From positions 1,314,283 to 1,378,282 of the forward strand of contig NZ_JACIEK010000001.1 in NCBI RefSeq assembly GCF_014196835.1: a DNA stretch of 64,000 nucleotides, in the 5' to 3' direction. Numbering within the stretch: position 1 is the first letter of the stretch; the number at the start of each line of letters is the position of its first letter. Below are positions 57,569-64,000 of the stretch, piece after piece. The translations under genes were made by a program, and so were the position numbers. The notes under the pieces are model-generated. The model was not told the origin of the DNA. It was given only the letters and a program-made list of their open reading frames with translations, and made no database searches. The DNA comes from Aureimonas pseudogalii. Lineage in GTDB: Bacteria; Pseudomonadota; Alphaproteobacteria; Rhizobiales; Rhizobiaceae.

Positions 57569-60500
57569 TCTACGTCAAGAAGCCGTCCCCCTCGAACGAG
57601 GGCATTGAGGTTCTTGGGCTGTCGGTGGTGAAGGGCGCCTCCGAACACACCCAGTGCATGCGGCTTTCCTGGCTTCCGGCCGCGGTCGACGCGTTCGCCG
57701 CCATTGCGTCCGCCGCGAAGGCGAGCGGGGACGCCGCGGGCAACCGCTTGCCGTTCGCGACGCTGCGCGCCCTCCTCTCCGCCGGGTTGCCGAGCCCGCT
57801 CTACGTCGCTTCCGACCTGTCCCGCATCGGCCAGCCCGCGCGCGACGGCGGTCCCGCGCCGTTCGCGGAGTGCGCCGGGGGCGAGGCGGAATCCGTCCGC
57901 GCCGTCACCCACGCCGTCCGCGCCTGGACGTCGAAGGTGCTGGGACCGTGGGCCGCCAAGCGCGGGCTTCCCGACAGCCTCGTCGCCGAGGTGTCGCGCC
58001 TCGCCTCCGCGGGAGGCCTTTCCCGCGCCGACCGCCGGACGATCAACCTCCTTGCCGTCGACGCGGCGGGCAACGGCTTCCCGGACATGCGGGACGCGAT
58101 CCATTCGGCGCTCGCCCGCCGCGTCGCCGGGACCGAGCTGTTCCCCGGCATGGGCCCCGTGCGCGTCCTCGTCCGCTCGAGGGCGCGCGAGAACTGGATC
58201 GACTTCGTGACCTTCCCCCGCGCGGCGTCGTCCGGCTGGTTCTCGATGCGCGCGCGTCTCACCGTCGAGACGCTGCCGGGCGCCGACCTCCCGTTCGTGC
58301 GCCTCGACGTCTCGCGCATGCGCTGGTGCCCCGAGGTGCCGACGGGCCTGCGCCCACGGCAGAAGCGGATCTCCTCGGTCGTGTTCGGGCCCGACGGCCA
58401 ACGGGCGGTTTCCTTCGACGTCCCCGTCTCGCGCGGCGCCGTGCAGGACCCCGAGAACCCGGCATACGCCCTTTCGGCGCTTCGGGCCGGCGTCGACCCC
58501 GGCACCGGGTTCGCGGCGCTCGTCTCGGCCGGCCCGAGGGACGGCGCCTTCGTCGGCGTCCCTTATGCGCCGGGTTACGAACCCGCTCCGGCGGTCGCGT
58601 CCGGTTCGACCGAACTCGACCACCTCGACTGCCACGCTGCCCTCGCGGCAGCCATGGCGGGGATTCTCGAACCCATCGAGGCGACGAGCGTCCCGGCGGC
58701 CAAGCGCGTGTCGCGTACGGGCGAGGACATCCCGGCGCTGAAGGCCGCTAACATCCTCGGCGAGATCGCCCGCTCGCTCGGCCACAACGAGATCGACGAC
58801 GAGGCCATCGCCGAGGCTTGGCAGATGCTCCACGGCGTCGACCTACCACGCGGCGTGGTCGTCTCCGCGAAGGCCGCCGACGAGGCGCGCAAGTTTGACG
58901 AGCTGCGCGAGGCCAACACGGCGCGGGCGAGGCAGGCCTTCGGGGACGCGGTCCCGCCCATCGTCGTCCTGTCGGCCAGCGCCGCCGAGGGCGCCGCCAT
59001 CGCGGACGTCGCCGCGACCCTCTTCGCCGGGCGCATGCGCGTCGAGCACCGCCTGTTGCCCGAGGGCGTGCACGGCCCGCGCAAGGCGCTCGCCAACGCC
59101 GACCAGCCCGCCCGGGGGCGCTACGAGAGCCGCGTCTCGCTCTGGAAGCCGTTCGCGGAGGGCCTGCTCGAGGAATTTGGCCCCTGCCGCGTCCTTGTGA
59201 ACGCGCCCCGCTTCATGGACGACCCGGTGAACAAGATCGCCGGGCGCGTGTCGCTCGCCCGCTTCGGCGACTGCAACGTCCAATACCTCGACAAGAGGGG
59301 CAACAAGGCCGACGAGTGGTTCTACCGGATCCAGGCGGCGGTGCTCGACCTGATGTTCGGGCATTCGGGCATCGTGTCGCCCGTCGCCGCCAACGTCGCC
59401 GACGCGTTTCCCGACGCAGCGACGCGGCCCCGCTCGATCGTCGGCGTCTCCGTCGTCTCCCAGAACCGCACCTTCTCCCGCTCGGGTGCGTCGTTCTTCC
59501 TGTCCGTCTCCATCGACGTCGCGTCCGGTCGCACCTCGGCGAGGGTCGCACGCCCGAAGGACGGCACGCTGGAGTTCCTCGACCCGCTCCCGTTCTTCGA
59601 CCTCCTCAAGGCGGTGGCCGCGTGGGACGGCGCGAGCATCGGCAACGGCGAGACCGCGAAGGCCGACTTCCAGGCCTTCATGTCGGAGGTCGTCGGCGGG
59701 GCCTGCGACCGGGGCGAGAACCCGCTCGTCATGGTCGACGCCGCGCACGCGCGCACACTGTGGGCCTCGGTCTCCAACAAGGGATGGGCCGGGCCGCACG
59801 TCCTCGACGGACGGCCGCTCGACATTCCCGCAGACTGGCCGGGCGCTCGGCTGGTGCGGATCGAGGACTCCGTCGAGCCGGCCGTCGTGACGCGGAAGTC
59901 CCGCACCTTCGCGGCCGTCGATCCGGCCACCGGGACAGAGCTCGACGGCGGGTCGGTGACGCAGCCCACGCCGACGCTCACCGAGCCGGGGCGGCTGGTG
60001 CGTCTGCCGGGACCTGCGGACAACTACGTCTCCTCCGGCCATCTCGACGGCCAGCAGAAGATCGCCAAGGGTCTGTCGGTCTACCGCACCCCTCCGCAGT
60101 TCCGCCCCGTGCCGGAGGCGGACCGTCCCGCCGCGCTTGACGGGACGGCGCTGTTCACGCCGGGCGAGCGGGACCTGACGACCGAGCCGTACAAGCTGCC
60201 CGGCACCATCGGCATCCTCGTCGCCCATTGCCTTCCGGGCGACGACCCCGACCGGGTCGCCGCCCTCTGCCACGCGCTCCGCGAGGGCTTCGGCCACACC
60301 CGATCGCCCGTGCGCATGCCCGCGCCCCTCTTCCAGACCCGCAAGGTCGCGGAGTACATCCCAGCCTACGTGCTCGACGACGAGGAGGACGCGGAGGACG
60401 CCGCCGACCCGTCGCCTGAAGCCTTCGACGACGCCGACGTGTCGGACGGAGCCGACGTTGTGGACCCGGCCGACGCGTCGGGAGACGGGCAGTCCCCACG

Positions 60501-63500
60501 CGCCGCCAAGGCACTTGATGACGCAGGGGCCGCCGCACCGACCAAGAACCCGCTCCTGCTGCTCGCCGCGGCCGGAGGCGCCATCCGGAAGACGCGGACA
60601 CCGATGATCAACGAACCAGCCTCCGCGACGTCCGCCTTCCCGCTCGTCGGCTCCGCGCTCGCCGTCGCGCCGCCGACGATCGTGCCGGAGGAGATCCTCG
60701 CGAAGGTCGGCGACGACGACCTGGTCCGCCGCATCCTCGTCGGCCACTGGGTCGGGCCGCTCCCGGCCGCCGTGATGGCGGACGGCTTCTTCGACAACGC
60801 CGTCGCGAACTCGAGCGTGAAGTCGCGCCAGCTTATCAAGGAGGCGCTAGCGAAGATCCCGATCCCCTTCAAGGTGGTCCTGCCGCCGTACGAACCCCGC
60901 GACGGCGAGGCGTTCCTTCGCTTCATGCACGTCGTCGCCAACCTGTCGGACGGTCTCTCCTTCATCTACTCCGCGATCGAGACGCTCTCCCATCGCGGCT
61001 CGCGGCGATGGATCTTCAACAGCTTCTACGAGGGCTTCTACCTCAAGCTGAAGATCCTCTACAGGAAGGAGCAGGTGCCGAAGGCGGAGCTCGTCAACGA
61101 CAACCCCGGCAAGGTCGCGCGCATGTTGCAGGCCTCCGGCGATGGCCTCGTCGCCCGGAGGTACTTCGTCCTCGAATGCTTCTTCGCCTACACCAAGGCC
61201 TCAAACTTCGCCTCGGCTGCGGCGGAGATGGCGAAGGAGTTCGGCGACGGGTGGGACGAGACCGCCGCGTTCTGCGCGCGGATGGCGCGGTACCGGGATA
61301 CTTTCCGCGAGTTGAACACGCTGAAGTACGAATGGTTGGAGCGCGAGAAGATCGGGCAGGACAGGCCGCGCGTCGGATCACTCGAGATGCCCGATTTCCA
61401 AGAGGCGGAGGCATTGGAGGTCATTCCCGACACGCCGGCGCCCGCTTTCGTCGACGCCTCGTGGCTGAAGGACAAGATTTCGCTGACGGGCGCCTTCCGG
61501 AGCCGCCTCCATTCGCACCGCGCGACGTTCAACGACCTTGTCGGTGACGTGGACTTCTGGCCCGACGACAAGCCGTCGACCGAGGCGATGACCGAGCGCG
61601 TGGCACGGCTCTTCTCCGTACCGGAACCCATCCTGGGCGCGGTCTCGAAGCGCGACCTCGATAGCCTCTTCCGCCCCTTCTACCGTAAGATCGAGAGCAT
61701 GGCCCGCTCGCTCCTACGCGGCAACGGCCAGGAGCATGTCTACCGCTCCGACTGGGAGGACGCGGGCACAGCCCCGGTCATGTTCTACACGTTGGCGGCG
61801 GGCGGCTACCGCGAAACCGCCGCGGACTTCGCCGCCATCCGGGCAATCGACAATCCGTCCTGGTCGCTCGAGTGCGTCTTGCGGGAGGCGGGCGACGGCT
61901 TCGCGGAAGTGGCGGAGTTCGTGCGCAACCGCCGTCGGGCGGCCTTATGGTTCGCGGCGCGGGAGACGGAAGAAAACCCCGGCGACGCGGCGTACGGTGC
62001 GTTCGTTGCAAGGTTCGACCAGGGAGAGCCGATGCCGAAGTGGAACGAAGGAGGCGGCGGAGATGCCGCCGATGGGGATGCCGGCGCGGTAGTCGCCGAG
62101 GCCGACGATGAGGCCGAGGACGAAGCCAGAGACAAAGGCGAGATGCAGGATGGCGAGGAGGAGCCGACCGTGGACATGACCGTCGAAGCCATGTTTGCGA
62201 AGACTTCCTCGGCAGCGGCCAGCGCACCCGCAGGCGCCGGCCCGACCGCGCTCGACAGCGTCCTGCGAGCCTTGGAGCTCGCGGTTGGCGAGGCACGCGT
62301 CGCATTAGCGTCGGACGACCTCGTGCGCCTCGACCGCCTTGTCCTTGAGGCAGGCATTCTTCTGGTGTCCGCCAAGGAAGCGGCGGACGCGATCCCGCGG
62401 CTCGTAAGCAACGATGCCCTGCTTGCCCGCGCCGGGACACTCGCTGAGGCCGCCTCGGCCGCCGCCGAACGCGTCGGCGAGGTCGATCTCCCGACGCTTC
62501 CCGTCATCGGGATGATCCTACCCGCGTCGGCCGAGCGCGCCGCTCAGGAGCTGGACGCAAGCGGGGCTGCCCTCGAGGGCGTCCACGGCGCACTTGCCGA
62601 GATCGGTTCCCTGTCGGTCAGCCTCGCGACCGCCAAGCTCAAGGACCACCCGCCGATCCAGACCCGCATCACCGAGTGGGGCGAGGCGGCCTCGCGCGAC
62701 CTTAACACAACCGTCGGCAACCTCCGCGCGGCGGCGGCGCTTCTCGAGCCGGAGAGCCGCTCCCCAGAAACCGGCGCTTCCAAGGAGGTTCGGCAGAAGC
62801 GGTCGCACAAAGAAGGGGTTCCGTCGGAAGCGGGCAGCGAAGTCCTGGGCGAGGCTGAAGTAGTCGACGGGTCCGCTATCCAGGCCGATACGGCACCAGA
62901 CCCGGCAGACGCGGGACCGGATCCGGAGCCCGTCGTGGGCATCGAGGACAAGGACGGAGACCTCGAAGCCGCAGACGGCGACGTTGAGCACTCGGCTCCC
63001 GAACCCGAAGTTGACCGATCCGAAACGGCGGCGGAAGCGCCACTTACCGCCGACGTGTCCGTCGAGGTGCCGGAAGCCGTCGCGCCCCCTGAAGGCCTCG
63101 CCTTGGTCGATGCCGACCGGACCGAGCCGGAGCCGGCCGGGCTGGACGAGGAGGCGGACACCGCATTCGACGAGGAGGCCCTCGACCGCCTCGCCGCGAG
63201 TGCCCACGAGATCGAGCCGTTCGAGCGCGCCTCGCCGAGGGAAGAGTTCGAGAACCTTGACGCCGAACGCGTCAACCTCGCCCTTGACCGTTTTGTCGAG
63301 ACCGGTTCGGACTCGTATGCCTATCACCTTGCGCTCGCCGCCGAGATGGAGGGCCTCTCAGGCGTGCGCCTGACCTCAGACGAGGCGAAGGTCGCGGCCG
63401 TCGCCGGCCACCTCAACCACGTCGTCCTGCGTACCCGCGCGGATCTAGCGTCGGCGCTCGTGACGGCCGGCTTCCGCGGCGTCGAGGCGGCGACGAACGA

Positions 63501-64000
63501 TCCCGATCCCGACCGCTCGGCGGCGCGACTCCTGCCGATGATGCCGCTAATCCTCGAACTCGGTGTCTTCTTCCCCGCCGCCGGCGCGGGCGAGTTGCTC
63601 CGTTCTTTCGAGGTTCTGCCGAACGGCCTAGGGGCAAAGGCGCACCTAGTCTTCGAGAGCGTCGCCCGCATCCGCCACGCGAACCTTGCCTTCTCGCGCT
63701 CCATGCTCGCCAACGTCGCCACCGAGATCGACTGCACCAAGGCGATGGTCGCCGCGCGTTCCGCCATGATCGCCAAGGCCGAGCAGTGCACGCACCTCCG
63801 GTTCAACCACGGAACAGTGACGAGGATCTGCGCCACCCTCGCCCGGGGCGACGGCTTGGTCGGCAAGCTCCATTCCGAGCTCCAGCGTGGCGTCGATGAC
63901 GCCGAGACCGTCGAGGCCGTCGCCGCGTTCGCGGCCGCCGTATCCGACCGAGGGCGCGTCGTCGCCATCCTCAACGAGGCGGAGGGGACCGTCGCGGACC
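57565..64000 (+). CDS. Giant pPIWI-RE protein with long C-terminal extension, open at window edge
   Basis: From the ATG at 57565 one frame stays open for 2,145 codons to the window end, with G/C-ending codons throughout. Residues 1 to about 930 are a pPIWI-RE protein: a PIWI-like segment SLARFGDCNVQYLDKRG, the conserved Arg588 in YRIQAAVLDL, MVDAAHARTLWASVSNKGW, a candidate conserved Glu at 874, and the terminal RSPVRMPAPLFQTRKVAEY. An acidic linker follows (about 934-975), then an unrecognised helical region (about 1014-1490), a second acidic linker (about 1493-1545), a helical block (about 1550-1735), a long disordered acidic stretch (about 1750-1890), and a further helical region to the edge. 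Standard family members end near 900-1000 residues. The protein should bind guide or R-loop nucleic acid together with the upstream nuclease and helicase; the extension has no assigned function. Confidence 0.85.
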   Translation, partial: MIYVKKPSPSNEGIEVLGLSVVKGASEHTQCMRLSWLPAAVDAFAAIASAAKASGDAAGNRLPFATLRALLSAGLPSPLYVASDLSRIGQPARDGGPAPFAECAGGEAESVRAVTHAVRAWTSKVLGPWAAKRGLPDSLVAEVSRLASAGGLSRADRRTINLLAVDAAGNGFPDMRDAIHSALARRVAGTELFPGMGPVRVLVRSRARENWIDFVTFPRAASSGWFSMRARLTVETLPGADLPFVRLDVSRMRWCPEVPTGLRPRQKRISSVVFGPDGQRAVSFDVPVSRGAVQDPENPAYALSALRAGVDPGTGFAALVSAGPRDGAFVGVPYAPGYEPAPAVASGSTELDHLDCHAALAAAMAGILEPIEATSVPAAKRVSRTGEDIPALKAANILGEIARSLGHNEIDDEAIAEAWQMLHGVDLPRGVVVSAKAADEARKFDELREANTARARQAFGDAVPPIVVLSASAAEGAAIADVAATLFAGRMRVEHRLLPEGVHGPRKALANADQPARGRYESRVSLWKPFAEGLLEEFGPCRVLVNAPRFMDDPVNKIAGRVSLARFGDCNVQYLDKRGNKADEWFYRIQAAVLDLMFGHSGIVSPVAANVADAFPDAATRPRSIVGVSVVSQNRTFSRSGASFFLSVSIDVASGRTSARVARPKDGTLEFLDPLPFFDLLKAVAAWDGASIGNGETAKADFQAFMSEVVGGACDRGENPLVMVDAAHARTLWASVSNKGWAGPHVLDGRPLDIPADWPGARLVRIEDSVEPAVVTRKSRTFAAVDPATGTELDGGSVTQPTPTLTEPGRLVRLPGPADNYVSSGHLDGQQKIAKGLSVYRTPPQFRPVPEADRPAALDGTALFTPGERDLTTEPYKLPGTIGILVAHCLPGDDPDRVAALCHALREGFGHTRSPVRMPAPLFQTRKVAEYIPAYVLDDEEDAEDAADPSPEAFDDADVSDGADVVDPADASGDGQSPRAAKALDDAGAAAPTKNPLLLLAAAGGAIRKTRTPMINEPASATSAFPLVGSALAVAPPTIVPEEILAKVGDDDLVRRILVGHWVGPLPAAVMADGFFDNAVANSSVKSRQLIKEALAKIPIPFKVVLPPYEPRDGEAFLRFMHVVANLSDGLSFIYSAIETLSHRGSRRWIFNSFYEGFYLKLKILYRKEQVPKAELVNDNPGKVARMLQASGDGLVARRYFVLECFFAYTKASNFASAAAEMAKEFGDGWDETAAFCARMARYRDTFRELNTLKYEWLEREKIGQDRPRVGSLEMPDFQEAEALEVIPDTPAPAFVDASWLKDKISLTGAFRSRLHSHRATFNDLVGDVDFWPDDKPSTEAMTERVARLFSVPEPILGAVSKRDLDSLFRPFYRKIESMARSLLRGNGQEHVYRSDWEDAGTAPVMFYTLAAGGYRETAADFAAIRAIDNPSWSLECVLREAGDGFAEVAEFVRNRRRAALWFAARETEENPGDAAYGAFVARFDQGEPMPKWNEGGGGDAADGDAGAVVAEADDEAEDEARDKGEMQDGEEEPTVDMTVEAMFAKTSSAAASAPAGAGPTALDSVLRALELAVGEARVALASDDLVRLDRLVLEAGILLVSAKEAADAIPRLVSNDALLARAGTLAEAASAAAERVGEVDLPTLPVIGMILPASAERAAQELDASGAALEGVHGALAEIGSLSVSLATAKLKDHPPIQTRITEWGEAASRDLNTTVGNLRAAAALLEPESRSPETGASKEVRQKRSHKEGVPSEAGSEVLGEAEVVDGSAIQADTAPDPADAGPDPEPVVGIEDKDGDLEAADGDVEHSAPEPEVDRSETAAEAPLTADVSVEVPEAVAPPEGLALVDADRTEPEPAGLDEEADTAFDEEALDRLAASAHEIEPFERASPREEFENLDAERVNLALDRFVETGSDSYAYHLALAAEMEGLSGVRLTSDEAKVAAVAGHLNHVVLRTRADLASALVTAGFRGVEAATNDPDPDRSAARLLPMMPLILELGVFFPAAGAGELLRSFEVLPNGLGAKAHLVFESVARIRHANLAFSRSMLANVATEIDCTKAMVAARSAMIAKAEQCTHLRFNHGTVTRICATLARGDGLVGKLHSELQRGVDDAETVEAVAAFAAAVSDRGRVVAILNEAEGTVAD

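Larger units (their letters stand above)
34314..64000. mobile_element. Genomic island, left end and cargo; right end outside window
   Basis: The left border is placed where the first DUF2312 copy breaks off. Directly inside are a complete DUF2312 gene and a three-gene recombinase module transcribed toward the border. Beyond lie the imuA-imuB-dnaE2 cassette, a decayed IS21 transposase, an ATPase-subtilase operon, a WYL regulator and a pPIWI-RE operon. G+C is visibly lower in the recombinases than in the core genes. No direct repeat can be confirmed because the far end is not in view. Confidence 0.7.

Noticed and set aside
58843-60747. Minus-strand 634-codon frame opposite the pPIWI-RE gene
   Set aside because: The plus frame matches pPIWI-RE and is continuous with the upstream operon by an ATGA overlap.
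62518-63327. Minus-strand 269-codon frame near the right end
   Set aside because: It lies opposite the continuous plus-strand frame from 57565, which keeps coding-type third positions; no family sequence is seen in the minus frame.

Overview
The window is G+C-rich chromosomal DNA from an alphaproteobacterium, most likely a member of the Hyphomicrobiales (Rhizobiales; an Aurantimonas/Aureimonas-like lineage is my guess). The pointers are GcrA, TrcR and RcdA-type cell-cycle regulators, a phoR-pstSCAB-phoU-phoB cluster with long PstA and PstC subunits, a cysteine-free L31, small DUF465/DUF1244/DUF2312/DUF3297 proteins, and a GAAC-N7-GAAC LexA site. No rRNA, tRNA or CRISPR array was seen.

Positions 1 to about 34,300 are core chromosome. 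From the left: argD-argF (argF cut by the window edge); gcrA behind a stretch with several GANTC sites; DUF3297; the phosphate cluster on the minus strand with a Pho box before pstS; an anchored envelope protein; an overlapping glucoamylase-like GH15/SDR pair; trcR; a quinone oxidoreductase; rcdA; rpmE; an ABC exporter; a WYL regulator with a VOC protein; a MotA-like/OmpA-like pair; an inositol monophosphatase; efp; a Sel1-repeat protein with a ThiE-like protein; two head-to-head DUF465 genes; purEK; rpmJ; a TPR protein; pyk with DUF1036; DUF1244; and DUF2312.

At 34,158-34,660 the DUF2312 gene is present twice. The first copy stops after 51 codons and the second is complete. A three-gene tyrosine-recombinase module of the gamma-mobile-trio type starts directly downstream and points back at this junction. 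I read this as the left end of a genomic island inserted in DUF2312 that restores the gene it breaks. The island runs off the right side of the window.

Its visible cargo is: a LexA-controlled imuA-imuB-dnaE2 mutagenesis cassette; a decayed IS21-type istA; an AAA ATPase plus subtilase pair resembling the IetAS anti-phage system, with a third coupled gene; a WYL regulator of the BrxR/CapW type; and, divergent from it, a three-gene pPIWI-RE operon (PD-(D/E)XK nuclease, DinG-type helicase, PIWI-like protein).

The last gene is the strongest novelty. Its pPIWI-RE part ends near residue 930, but the same frame stays open for at least another 1,200 codons, through acidic linkers and three unrecognised regions, to the end of the window.
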